NCBI GenBank assembly: GCA_023014335.1
Contig: JAECYW010000016.1
Coordinates: forward strand, 1,550,001-1,614,000
Direction of reading: 5' to 3'
DNA from: Galerina marginata
Taxonomy: Eukaryota > Basidiomycota > Agaricomycetes > Agaricales > Galerinaceae
Length of the DNA stretch: 64,000 nt
Positions 25,770 to 37,323 of the stretch are shown in pieces; the stretch's first letter is position 1; every line of letters begins with the position of its first letter. The notes below the pieces were generated by a model. That model was not told the DNA's origin and did no database searches. It was given only the letters and a program-made list of their open reading frames with translations. The position numbers were made by a program, and so were the translations under genes.

Positions 25770-26876
25770 ATGCAGGAGGACGAGGATTTTGTTCGTAAAG
25801 GACCTGTGTTGCTTCCCAAGGCCTGCGAACGCGTAGTAGACGCGGACGAGGAGGTACGAGAGGTTCTCGCTGAACCGGGGTTCCGATGCTCACTTTTCTT
25901 TAGATATTTATTCTGTACTCTGAGATACAAACTGGCACTCCTCCTGAATCTGCAGATAAATTTCGTGGCCTGGGTTATGTGGACTCGCACAAAGATGTCC
26001 TCGAGATCAAATTTGAGCTTAAGAACGTCGTCTCTTCTACATCGGACACACAACTCCCTGGGAAGAGGAAAAATAAATCTCAAAAGGCAGCCAAAGACTT
26101 GGATAAAACCGTCGAAATCGAGTTGTGCCAAGACAAGACTGCTCTTCGTAGCAGAAAAGGCGATACTGGAAGCGTTTTGTGGAAAGCTAGGTTAGTTGAA
26201 ACCAGCTTGCTCAAGTCCTTTGAACTTACTCTCGTCAGTATCGATTTTGCTCAGCTTGTTCTCCAGCAATATTATTCTGGTTCAAACAATGGCCTATTTG
26301 ACCGTGAACTACTCCGCACAGTTAATTTGGTTGAGCTTGGGTTCGTAGTTTTTGCTCTGATTTTGCTTGTCTTAACTGGGAATGATTAGATCTGGTACAG
26401 GCTTGTTGAGCCTTGCTTTATCCCCCTTGGTGGGACATTATACGGCAACTGATATCAGTCCATTAATTCCTCTAATGCAGAAAAATGTCACTCTCAATTT
26501 CCCTGGATGGCCTCGTCTTTCTTCAGGAAATAAAGGCGCGAATATTTCTGTCGAGGAGCTGGATTGGATGGCCATCGAAGCCGCCACCCATTCCCAAAGG
26601 GTAAAAATCTACGACACCGAAGCACAACCGATTGATTTATTGCTTATCGTTGACTGTATCTATCACCCGTCGTTGATCCCTCCATTCCTGACAACAGTCG
26701 ACTACCTCTCTACGTCTGACAGGACAGCCGTCCTTGTAGTCTCGGAGTTGCGTGCAGAGGACGTTATGAGAGAATTCCTGGAACAGTGGTTGAGCATACC
26801 GGGTTGGGGGGTTTGGCGTATACCCAACGACCTTCTCGGCAAACGCTATGTAATTTATTTGGGATGGAAAGTATAA
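25770..26876 (+). CDS. Seven-beta-strand lysine methyltransferase, Rkm5-like
   Basis: Four exons (25770-25853, 25904-26190, 26239-26340, 26390-26876) give 319 residues. The SAM-binding motif I is NLVELGSGTGLLSLALS, preceded by GSVLWKASIDFAQLVL, typical of methyltransferase family 16. Motif post-I is ATDISPLIPLMQKNV, and the DxxY-like catalytic segment is LLLIVDCIYHPSLI (D-C-I-Y). The divergent long N-terminus fits Rkm5, which methylates ribosomal protein L1 in yeast, better than METTL21. The substrate is inferred from resemblance only. It is followed 156 bp later by another member of the same superfamily on the same strand. Confidence 0.72.
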
Positions 26877-27032
26877 CCATTCTCGTAGATCTTGCCAATC
26901 CCACATATCATCTTGGAAGTAATTGTAAATGTTAGGATGTCGAGGACTTAACAACGAAAACGTCCGATCCGGCGGCAATTTCCCCTGCTGTTCCTGCCCT
27001 TTCCTGCCTTCCCAAATTTTTTTAATCTTATC

Positions 27033-28441
27033 ATGTTCTTCTACATCTCCTTCCTTCGTCCGCCTCCCCTCCAAGCAGCTCCATATGGCACAATATCCAT
27101 AACACCGCAAATATCCAACGATCTGCGAACAGAGCCCTTTGACGGCTCTCAGGACCTGTACTACTCATGGTGGCTCGAAGGCTCACAGACAACCACTGTG
27201 ACAAAACCCACGAAATTGACGACCTGGCGGCTCGCTACTGCGTACAAGGAAATCCCACTCCCTGTACCCCAGGGTGTACGTGAAGGACAAAAATGGCGGC
27301 TCATTCTAACCGCGCAAGGGCAAGCGCATGGCAGGCTAAACCCCGAGAGCATCGACCTTGCCCCGGCGGATGTTGGGAGGGTGCCATTTCCTGTAATGTC
27401 GATGCCCGTTCTTTTCAACGGAAAAGGACACAAGGGGTCTCCAAAACAAGAAATGATAGAGAGAACCTATCTGATTCCTTTTCGAGGGGAGAGGACAGAC
27501 ATTGAGGTGGATGGAGAACAAGGTGTGGCTGCGCTGCGGTTTAGGGAGAAGACATCCTTCGATCTTGATAAGGTGAGAGAGAGACGGTTTCTATCTACGA
27601 TTTGCGCGTCGTAGTCAACATCTCTGACGCGGTATAGATCCTTTCAGAAAATCTGGGATAGTGGGATTGGATTGAGTTCATGGCTTGTCGACTTTAAAGA
27701 AAACTCTGTGCTACTCGAAAGTCACCCCCAACTGCAAGACCTACACGATTCCTTGTTCTCCCAGCAGCCTCGTAGAATTCTCGAACTGGGTAAAGCTCTT
27801 TTCATTGTGTCCAAAACTTCGTCTGTGTTCAAGGCTTTCGATAGGCGCTGGAATTGGGATAGTATCAGTCGCTCTAGCCGTTCTGAGAGCCAGTTCCCAA
27901 GCTACGGCCGAGCAAGAGAAGAATTTTATCTTGGCCACTGATGTTCGTAAGTTCTGTCTGTTTTTTCTTCTTCTGCTTCGCTTAATCATTTGTTCATGAA
28001 CTAGTATCCGCGATGCCTTTGCTAGAGGAAAACATATCGCTCAACGAAAAATATTGCCTGTCTGCAGCTCCAAAGGCGGTCGTACTCGACTGGGACAACG
28101 ATGAATTTTCGGAAGAGGTCATAGTTCAAGAAGGATTGGATGCTATTGTGTAAGTCAAAAAAATCTTACAAAATACCAGGCCTTAATTAGCTTCACGCAG
28201 AATGGCCGACGTAACCTACAACACATCTGCATTCCCTTCTCTATGTCGAACTCTTTCTCGGCTTCTCCGACTAGGGTCAAAGCCACCTATGATTTTACTT
28301 GGTTATAAGGAGAGAGACGAAGCTGAAAGAGGTTTTTGGGATCTGGCAGCGGAGGCTGGGATCGATTTTGAAAAGATTGGGCAGCGGGCAGGTGCTGGAG
28401 GTGCCTCTGTGGAGATCTGGCTTGGAAAATCTCGTGCGTGA
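27033..28441 (+). CDS. Seven-beta-strand methyltransferase, METTL21/VCP-KMT-like
   Basis: Five exons (27033-27572, 27648-27789, 27845-27946, 28005-28149, 28201-28441) give 389 residues. The C-terminal two thirds is a family-16 methyltransferase: KIWDSGIGLSSWL, motif I RILELGAGIGIVSVALA, acidic ATDVLSAMPLLEENI, and the DVTYN segment (VMADVTYNTSAFPSL), i.e. a DxxY motif. The N-terminal ~170 residues (ISITPQISNDLRTEPFDGSQ...) are a fungal extension of beta-rich character. METTL21 enzymes methylate chaperones and AAA proteins; the substrate here is unknown. The first ATG was used; a second in-frame Met is not near, so the start is fairly firm. Confidence 0.75.
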
Positions 28442-28570
28442 CAAGTCAAATCAGACGCTTATGTATCGAGCCGGGGAACGATACTGGTAGCTTGTGCGAG
28501 AAACGTTCATACAAATCGAGCAACAGCAGTGGCATACACAAGCTCGCGAATTCGGGAACAGGAGTATAAA

Positions 28571-30494
28571 TTACATCTCGTCGTTTTCCTCGTCTTCTGA
28601 ATCGACCAACGGAATAAAGCGCCGTCCTTCCCTCTATAAAAATATTTTTGTTGATCAAGCATTGATTTTCAAAATCAATGATTCGACGTACTATAGGTGA
28701 CCTTCGATCTTTCAATTTCGCAAGTGTAATAGCCAGAGGTACGCTTTGGCTCTTTGGCTTAATTGAAGGACTCATGAGGGTGATGGTTTGAAGAGTTGGC
28801 TGATTTTCTAATGGTCGCGGTCCCAAATCTGCCGGTGCTTCTAGCTTGGTTTGTAGTTTATCAATGTCAAAGTTTTGGTCAACGCAGGCGGTTCTAGAAA
28901 CAGCCAAAGGAGCAGGCCGTGTATGTCCTGCGAAGGGTGGCGTATGATGGATGGGCGCACGCATCGGGTGAGAAGTAGCCACCGGAGTAACCGAACGAGA
29001 AACATCAGAATGGGTCCCAGTTTTGTTCGGATTGGCGAACGAAGCATGGACACGAAGAATGCGCGGGGGTCGTGCGGCTGTAGGTGTCAGTCCAGGCAAA
29101 GTTGCCGCAGAAAAAGCAGCAGCAAGAGAACACGATCTTTCCGAAGGGGCTTCTGGAACTGCGTGATTAAGGAGGCTTGGGTACCTTCTAGTAGATGACT
29201 GACGCGATGAAGGCATGGGTATGGGTAAATCACCTAGAGGTCGGCGTGGAGTGGCGGTTGTTGGGACAGCAAATGTCCCGCGACGACGCGCAGAGGACAA
29301 AGGCACAGTTCGAACGTCAGTGATTGGAGGAGAAACGCAGGTCGTGGACTTTGTTGACTGTTGATTTCTCCGAGAAGAGTCTTGGACGTCTAGAGGGGAA
29401 GACAAGACCGAAGAGGACGAGGCAGTTGTATGTTCGTCCGGGGGAACAGCGGCTTTGCTGTTGTCGACGTTGGAGACGCTTGGTAGCTTAGGCGCAGAAT
29501 CTCTGGAGATATCATCCACCCGAGCTTTTTTATAAGGTGTTTTAACGGACGATTGAGGGGATAATGAGTTGTCAGCACTTGTTCGTTTTCTTTTCCCAGT
29601 CTGATCGTCCGAAGAATGTACCGTGGCGCTTGGCAAGGCGGCCGATGTTATAGAACCGCCAGTTGAATTACGGTCCGAGAGAAGCTTCGTTAATGTCTCG
29701 CTCAAGTTTGCCTTTGCAGCGTCTATATGCAGAGGCACGGCTTGCAGAAGCGGCAACAAGGGTAAAACGGCAGTGATAATAGATCCTTGTTTGTCCAGCA
29801 AGATTTGAACGGCCTGAATCTGAGTCTGTAAGGCCTGAGTATGCGTTTGGTTGAACTGTGAACCTGAGTTAACAAATATTCGGGACAGTTTTGGAGGTGT
29901 AAACTGAAAGAAATTTACCGCTTGCAACGCATCAAGACGTTGGTCCAATCCACTGAGACGATGGCTAACGTCCTTGAACAGATTTTCCACGCTATTTTGT
30001 TGAGATGCAGTGCCAATAGACTTTTGAACTTCCTTCTGACTCCTGTTAACTGAAATATGTTATGTAAATCATATCAAGGTAAAGGCCGTCATTCATCTCT
30101 TCGTATTTCTGGTTGTGGTTGGGTCGGAATGATTTTGCAACGTACCTAGATCAATTATGTCGCCCACAAGACTCTCCCTATCGCGTTCGAAGAGGGAATG
30201 AGTCGTCTTCATTTCCTGTTTGGCCTCCTTCACTTCATCGAAGAGCTGCCCAACATGTTTGGCGAATTTCTCGAAGTTCGCCTGCGTATCATGAAGGAGA
30301 ATGCGCATTGACGTGGCATTCTTGTCTAAGGGTCCTAGAGGAGGCGCAATAATCGGCATATCTGTTAGGGCTGTTGGTCCTCGATTCCTGGGATGGAGCA
30401 GGTGTTCCCATAGAGGCGTAGAGGCGGTCGGGGGTCGAGGAGGAAGTCCGTAACTGGCAGGATATTTAGCCTTGGGATTGGCTTCTTCGGCCAT
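28571..30494 (-). CDS. Unknown protein: coiled-coil N-terminus, long basic disordered region
   Basis: Four exons (30494-30146, 30049-29919, 29855-28692, 28633-28571) give 568 residues. I do not recognise a family. Residues ~60-240 contain heptad-like helices (ANFEKFAKHVGQLFDEVKEA; SVENLFKDVSHRLSGLDQRL; TQALQTQIQAVQILLDKQG), so self-association is plausible. Residues ~260-530 are Ser/Thr/Pro/Arg-rich and include KRKRTSADNS, a possible nuclear signal. The extreme C-terminus is acidic (IPLVDSEDEENDEM). Long unstructured basic tails with coiled coils occur in chromosome- or cytoskeleton-associated proteins, but that is only a suggestion. It is divergently paired with the condensin gene across 383 bp. 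Confidence 0.7.
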
Positions 30495-30877
30495 AAGCCT
30501 TTTGAATGCGTTAGGTAGTTCCCTCAGGTAGTTAAATGCTTCAGCGCACGATGGCCCAGATCAGATCAGTCAGAGCAAAGAGCTGAAAGACCGCAAATAA
30601 TGAGCCTTGCCCGTCACGGTGTTAAGTCTATGAAACCAGAGAATCTGTTGAAATGGTGCTGCCTAAGTGCAATAGGACGACCTTCTGGTGTCAAGATAGC
30701 TTTCGCTTAGGCCGTTGATTAACCAGAGGCCTTTCAGAGTCAAAGTCAGAACAGTGTCAAGAGGGCTCGGCGTGAGGAGTGACAGAAACGCGAACTCGTG
30801 ACGTGTCACAGCGAGTTACGCGTCGCGAAACGACAATCACGTGTCCTCAACCACCTTTGTTGAAGACGTCGATTGCG
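30495..30877. promoter_or_regulatory. Divergent promoter with MCB/SCB-like boxes (condensin)
   Basis: An ACGCGT hexamer (MluI cell-cycle box) lies at 30818-30823, directly followed by CGCGAAA at 30824-30830 (SCB/E2F-like), 55 bp before the condensin start codon. In fungi MBF/SBF factors bind such boxes for late-G1/S expression. Two TGACGTG-type and CACGTG-type boxes ('tgacgtgtcac', 'tcacgtgtc') flank them. Confidence 0.55.
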
Positions 30878-33782
30878 ATGGCACCTGCGCGTCGAGCACG
30901 ATCCCCGAGCACAGCGCAGCCCGTCTACGCGGATGACACAGACCAGGATTCGGAACAAGAAACACCACGGCCGCAAAAGTCACATCTCAAGAAGCGCCTC
31001 AGCGAGGTTTATCGCCCTGAAGACGATGGAAGCTTCAACGCTGAGACGGGGCGCCCCCCGTTAAGGACAGTCAATATCAACGACGATGCCGCGGAAAAGA
31101 GGCGACGGAGAAAAAGCACAAAGATCAATGTCATTGAGAATGCGTTGGCTGGGCCTTCGTCGGGAGGAATGCACGATCAAGACACTGCCGAGACTTCGAG
31201 AGGGGCTAAACAGAAACCATTGCAAACCGTTGCTCCTCCCGTTATCAATGTTTCATTGGATGTCATGAGTTCCAATTTTGAAGAATGGATGAAAATGGCG
31301 ACCGATAACGTTGGTTTTTTCTCTACATTGAAGCATGTTCTCTAACGAAATTTTTTGCCTACAGAAAATTAACGCGCAGAATTCATGGAATTTTGCGCTG
31401 ATCGACTATTTCCATGACATGTCGCTTCTGCGGAATGAGGACGACAATTCGATCAATTTTCAACGCGCGTCGTGTACACTTGACGGATGCGTGAAGATTT
31501 GGACGAGCCGTGTCGACAGTGTGGGTACAGAAACGGGGAAACTCCTCAGCAATCTCGAATCGGGTGGCAAAGAACTGGAGGACGATGGCGAGAACTCTGA
31601 TAACCCCGATGGCGACCCTACACAGGCAAGAAAACGAAAGAACAATCGCGGAAATGGCACGACTTTAGCCAAGGACCCGTCTGCGCTGAAGAACAAGAAA
31701 CCAGACTTGGAGTTTGCCGTCGACCCTTTGTTTAAGAAGACTTGTGCAGATTTCGATGAGGGCGGCGCAAGTGGCCTCCTTATGAACCATTTATCATTAG
31801 GTATTGGTTCCGAGGGTTGCATGAGAGTCATCTTCGACGCTAGCGACCCCATGGGCAAGATAGAGGAAGAGGAAGTTGTCGAAGAAGCTGAAGACGATGT
31901 TGACTTGAGCTACCTGCGAAGTAATTGCCTTTTACTATACCATTTTCTAATTTACTTATGACCCGGTTTTAGAACAATTTTTTCCTGATCTCTCCGTCCT
32001 TGAAGACAAAGCAATCGCTCATTCTCTTGCCGATTTTTCATTCGACAAGAACAAGTCTACTGCCGCTGCCGCAGACTCAACCATGTTCCAGGACAACACC
32101 CGATACGAAGAGCCCGACGCCGACGATGATGACAACTTCGGGATGAACCTCGACATGGGTGGCGACGCACCGCCAGTCGAGGACTTCTTCTCCGGTGCTG
32201 ACGCCGTCAATGACGATATTGGAGGAGATTTTGGCGGAGACGATTATGGAGGTGACAATGGCTCTAACAACGGCTCTGTTGGCCCTGTCGGTGACGGAGA
32301 ACAGGGGCGACCAGGACCATTTGTGCCCTTTGACCCTCGTCGGTTACCCACCGAACGCGATCTTGTGTTGGCAATGGCCGACCCGGATAGTGAAGGTGGA
32401 ACACTGGATTACTTTGATCAAAACTTCCTCAAGAATTGGGCTGGTCCTGAACATTGGAAGATGAAGAAGAATATTCGGAAACGTAAGAATTTTTCTTGAA
32501 ATCCGCCACTCAGTGTATCTAATTTAGTTGTATCTCATAGCGGAAGCGTCCGCTGATGCGAACAAGGCCAACAAGCGACAGAAAAAGGAAGAAGTCAAGA
32601 TTGACTTTTTGACGCCTTCAGACAAGGAGCTGAAAGACCTGACGAAAGAACTTTTCGCGCCTGTTACCAGAGGCGCCGGAATCAACCTCCCCGGCACTGG
32701 TGCCGCAAACGCAAAGAAGGGCAAGAAGAAGAAGGAAAAACGCGACGATCACAAACTACCCGACGATATGCATTTCTCGAGTCGCCAGCTTGTCACATTA
32801 TTTTTGAAACCCAAATTCTTCGTTCGTACTCTATATCTCCCCTGCTTCTTAGCCTGTGCTGACAAGCTCTTTGTAATAGCTCAAAATGCGTGGTCGACGC
32901 GTTCGCATGAACGATGACGGAGATGGCGAAGTCGACGAAAACTTCTGGGCCCAGGCTGCGGCAGATCAGGCTGCAACCCGCGATCACGACGACGATGACG
33001 ACGGTATGTCTTTTTTACTTGAACATCTGAACCGGTAATTTACCAGTTGCTCTTTCTCAGGCAATGAGCCTGCGCCTTTCAATACCCAGTTCTTCCACGA
33101 AGATGACTTTGGTCCAGGCTTTGATGATGACGGAGGATACGACGGCGGTCCAATACCCGAGGAAGATGCAGGCGAGCAAGATCTGCTTGCTGCTACTCAA
33201 GGCCAAACAAGACGTGTCAGGCCTGAAACTGTAAATTACACGAAGCGGGCTAAGCGGGTCGATGTGAGGAAGCTGAAGGAGAATATCTGGAAGGGCTTGG
33301 ACATCGTCCTTGCCAAAAAGGACCACGAAAACGCCGACGAAAGCATGGTCTGTTTTCTGTGTCCCTTTTCATGTGTTTATATCACTGACCATGTATTCGT
33401 ATATTAGGACGTGGACGAGCCAGATGTTACACCTACGGATCCATCGGAATCAAGGCAATTCAGCCAAGTGATATCGGGTCTGCAGAAATCATACCCTCGC
33501 GACAAGATGGAGGAGATCAGCACAAGCTTCTGCTTTATCTGTCTGCTTCATCTGGCTAACGAACAAGGCCTCAAACTGGAATCGGCTTTAGAGGACAGTC
33601 CCATGGCGGAGAAAGGCCTTGTGGAAGATATACCCGAGGAAGACGAAATTGCAGGTGATGAGAAGAAGATTGGCGATATTTGGGACATTAAGGTGCGTTT
33701 TTGAACGAGTGTAGGCGTTGAGGTCAACCCTGACAAGGCATGATAGATTTATCGGGATCCGAATGCTACACAGTCAGCTTAG
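30878..33782 (+). CDS. brn1: Condensin complex subunit 2 (kleisin Brn1/Cnd2/CAP-H)
   Basis: Eight exons (30878-31309, 31365-31920, 31973-32482, 32541-32821, 32880-33003, 33061-33347, 33408-33692, 33747-33782) give 836 residues. The N-terminal kleisin region carries KINAQNSWNFALIDYF and FQRASCTLDGCVKIWTSRVD, both hallmark CAP-H motifs. Central landmarks are FFPDLSVLEDKAI and FDPRRLPTERDLVLAM. LVTLFLKPKFFLKMRG and the C-terminal winged-helix region (EISTSFCFICLLHLANEQGL) follow. Condensin compacts mitotic chromosomes, and Brn1 bridges the Smc2/Smc4 heads. Low-complexity acidic stretches (DDDDDGNEPAP) separate the blocks. GTG and other codons upstream were ignored in favour of the first ATG, MAPARRARSPST. 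Confidence 0.95.
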
Positions 33783-34302
33783 GCTCACCGATATACACTG
33801 GGCATTTAAATTATATATCCACGAACTATCTCTACGTTCTCTTGGCCGTTGTTGGCGATTTCTGTGTTGCCGTAATGACTTTTATGCAGTTATATACCGT
33901 TATACATTCGTCTAATTTGTTGTATAAATAAATGTTTTGAACGGACAAATCTACTCAAGTATCGTCGGGAATTCTTATCATCCAAGAAGTGATGCAAACA
34001 CGTAAATGTATGTATTTCTTTTATCTAGTTATCGCATATCAGAGGCATAGGTATATATATGTCACAGAAGAAGTGCTACAGAGCGCAAGGGTTCTAGAAA
34101 TACAGACCGGGATTCGGGGCGGTTACTAGTGCTACAGTGGAGACGGAGAGAAAGCAAATAATCGATACAGCAGTGGGTCATGGTATACAACCAGCGGTAG
34201 AGCCCGCGGTTGGAAGTGTGATATATAGACATGAAAACGCCTGTCCAAGACGAATTCTGATGGATGGAAAAATCGTGAGGAGTGAAAGGATTCGAAAGGG
34301 TA
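33783..34302. other. Convergent intergenic region
   Basis: About 520 bp, A/T-rich, holding the 3' ends of the condensin gene and the downstream minus-strand gene. Nothing else recognised. Confidence 0.5.
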
Positions 34303-34689
34303 TCAGTGTTTGGAGACCCAGGCGGACCAGAGGCTCTCGTAGCGCTTCTGGTGGCGGGAGGTGAGCTCCATGTATTGCGAAAATGCCTTCTTCGGCAATT
34401 CAAGCATGCCTTGCGTCAGGAGGCGGTTGTCCTCCAGAGGAGGAAGGACGGTGAGGAGGTCGGATGAGGAGATTCGTGCGCTTGGGACGTCCGTGGCGAG
34501 GAAAACGCCCTCGCCGAAGGGGGTGTAGGTCCGGACGTCGAGATATTTCTCGCGCTTGGTGTGTGTGCGTGCAGCTGGAGAATGTGGGTTAGTGTCGTTG
34601 GATAATTTAGACGATCATTGGTATTCACCTTGCACGATCATGACTTGGTTCTTGACAAGAGCGACAGCGATGCTTCCGTCGGCGAACAT
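34303..34689 (-). CDS. Small conserved-looking protein of unknown function
   Basis: Two exons (34689-34629, 34574-34303) give 110 residues beginning MFADGSIAVALVKNQ. The splice signals are clean (gtgaat...ccag) and the reading frame is unbroken. The product is mixed: a beta-rich start with YLDVRTYTPFGEGVFLATD, then a helical, basic C-terminus (FSQYMELTSRHQKRYESLW). There is no signal peptide or membrane segment. I cannot name a family. An alternative is that it is the end of a longer gene whose upstream exons I missed. Confidence 0.55.
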
Positions 34690-36253
34690 TATAATATGGT
34701 AGGGTGGTGGAGGTGGTGATAGATTAGATTATGAGGTAACGTGAAGGTCCTTGCTGAGCGTTAAGGTCTTTTGGAAAGAATGGCAAAAGACCGATTAAGA
34801 GAAAAGCTCGAGACCAGAGGGTATGTAGCAGGAAAGCGCTATGGCTAATTGCAAACCATACTTCGCTTATATAGATGGAAAGGCTATTGTTCCTCAGAAG
34901 CACTGACAGATCTGGTGAAGAATGAAGAACAAGAGCCGAACTCGGGCTAGAATAACGAATGGATGCGGAGAAACGCCCACACGCCTCGGTATTCGGAGGT
35001 AAAATGCGAGTTAATTGCGTTATAATGAATCGTGCCGCGTTCCAGATATGCGCTGTTAGTGAGTACAAAGCAGGTTAACGGTGCATTTTCTGCGTATTCC
35101 ACGGAGGACGGCGTGGCCGAACCGTAGAGGACTGTACAAGGTGTGCCTAATGCGGATCAAGGTCAATCAGGCACGCGGCTTCGGAGAAGCGAGAATCTGT
35201 ATTTGGTTCGAAAGGTATACCCACACGAACAAACATCTGTTCCTTTTTGGAAACTCTTCACACCAACTTTATAGTCCATCTTTGTTTTCAGCGTCTTATA
35301 TTTCTGACGATACCTATTCTTGTTTACTGTGCATCGTACAACATTGCATTGAGGCTGCATCTGGATCTCTGGTTTAATGAACGCTCTTGTGGCTTTCGAA
35401 CGAAGATTCTCTCCTTCACACTCCACGCTTATTGTTCTTGTGAACAATAGACGCGAGGCCGTAACGCTTGTCAGACTTATGATTGGATGGAAGAAATGCC
35501 TCTGGCCAATAGTATTACTATCTTACTTTACAATTGTGCGGACAGTCATCCATAGAGAACGTCAACTACTTATTGTCCTATCACGGGCTACTACCACCAT
35601 GTCCGTGGTACAGTGTGGCGCATCAACCATCTGACATTAAAAGTCTAGTCTAACGGTGAGGGAAAATTCCGGAGACGGGTCTCGTATCTCATAAGTATGT
35701 TCGTTATACAGTAACACTGCACTTACAGAAGATTTCATACCGTATGCCAGGCATACTTTGCATACAGGAGCCAATATATCTACTCCACGGTGTTGTGGAT
35801 TCAAACTAGATTGTTTTTACCCATAGTTGGGAGCAAAATCGCCGCAAGAATCACAGTAGTGAGCAGCTTTGGCATAGGAGGATAACTTAAGATAAGATTG
35901 AGATAAGATAAGGTATTTTCGGAGGTTCGGGCCGACTGAAGTTCGATCAGTCCATGGTTCGAGCTTGGTGTCGAGCGGCCACTTTGTTGTAACCTCTTTC
36001 TTATGATTGCAAAGCTACTCGTTTCTCCTCAAAGGTTTCCATCTACAAAAGCACCACCTAGAGTGATGTCTGCGCAGCTCCTCATTTTGAGCTCCTCCGA
36101 GTCCTCGTTTTTGAGCCGAACCTGGCTTTCGGACATCTGACCGGAGTGATCTTTATTCCCCAATTCTGACTCATACCTCGCTTGCACCTTGCTTTGCGCA
36201 CTTAGGTCGGCGAGACCCAGTTACCCCTCCTTCAAGCTTCAAGAATCGAAATT
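34690..36253. promoter_or_regulatory. 1.6-kb divergent intergenic region with GATAAG cluster
   Basis: No supported gene. Three GATAAG hexamers lie within 22 bp at 35891-35896, 35902-35907 and 35907-35912, about 340 bp upstream of the PNPOx-like gene, and look like a binding platform for GATA-type regulators (nitrogen, iron or light responses in fungi). The rest has scattered short open frames without signature. Confidence 0.45.
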
Positions 36254-37323
36254 ATGGGTAAATTCTTCACCGAAATCCCAAACTTCCTCGTGCCATGGAT
36301 CAAGCAGCAAAAGATGTTCTGGGTCGCAACGGCTCCGCTATCCGAGTCTGGTCATGTCAACGTCTCGCCCAAGGGTTATGAGGGCACTTTTCATATCGTG
36401 GATGAGAATACTGTCTGGTATGAGGATATGAGCGGAAGTGGTACGTTCTTAGTTTTCCTTTGCTTCTTGATACTCACCGTTCCGACGTAGGAGTGGAGAC
36501 CATTGCGCACATCAGGGAGAACGGGAGAATGACCATTATGTTCAATGCGTTTGAAGGGCCGCCTCAGATCGTCAGGCTTTTCGGATATGGTCAGCACAGA
36601 CGTTTGTCTTTCCAAATAGGTAGAGATTGAGATGGATGTCCCAACAGGCCAAGTGTTCGAGTTTGACTCTCCGGAATACAACTCCCTCATTCCGTTGGAC
36701 CAAAGGCAGCCTGGTTCGCGTTCCGTCATCATGTTGAACATACATAAAGTCGGCACTGTAAGCCCGATCTTGCTTGACCCACCCGTATATATCTCATGCA
36801 AATGACATCCCAGTCCTGCGGATACTCTATCCCATTCTACGCATTCAAAGCTCACCGTATAAAACTGCATGCCATGGCAGCACACAAAGAGGGAGAAGAT
36901 TTCAAAGCCGAAACGAGCACCAACATCTCGTCTTCTCCCGGTCAGGACTCTCAAAGCAGCGCCGTGCCAGGACCCAAGTCGGGAAGCCAAGCTGAGCTGG
37001 CCAAGGACAGTGACACGCTTCCCCCGCTTCCGAAGACAGGTTTGAAGTGGTACTGGAAGAACAACAACAAGCAGAGCATAGACGGGCTCCCTGGGATCCA
37101 AACAGCGTGGGCGTCGAAGACAGTCTTCGACAAATCTATCATTTCCAAGGACTGGGGTAAGGATGATGAACGGGTCCCAGCAGATGTTCAGGTAATGGAA
37201 AAGACGTCGATTGACAAATGGGTGGACCCGAAGGTGGTATTGGGTTTTATCTTGGGCATGCTTGTATCTGGCTTGTGGGTAAACTTGGCTGGTATTGTTG
37301 GGCTCAAAGTCAAAGCTTGGTAA
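36254..37323 (+). CDS. PNPOx-like flavin split-barrel protein with C-terminal membrane anchor
   Basis: Four exons (36254-36440, 36491-36589, 36648-36757, 36814-37323) give 301 residues. The N-terminal domain resembles the pyridoxamine-5'-phosphate-oxidase family: QQKMFWVATAPLSESGHVNVSPKGYEGTF, VWYEDMSGSGVETIAHIRENGRMTIMFNAFEGPPQIVRLFG. A charged linker (about 150-250) precedes VVLGFILGMLVSGLWVNLAGIVGL, a single hydrophobic helix with a basic end, as in a tail-anchored protein. Family members bind FMN or F420 but many are not true pyridoxal-phosphate synthases. Facing the cytosol from an organelle membrane is an inference from the tail. Confidence 0.75.

Noticed and set aside
27293..27521. Short frames inside the METTL21-like gene
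   Set aside because: Shadows in other frames of a coding exon with consistent splice structure.
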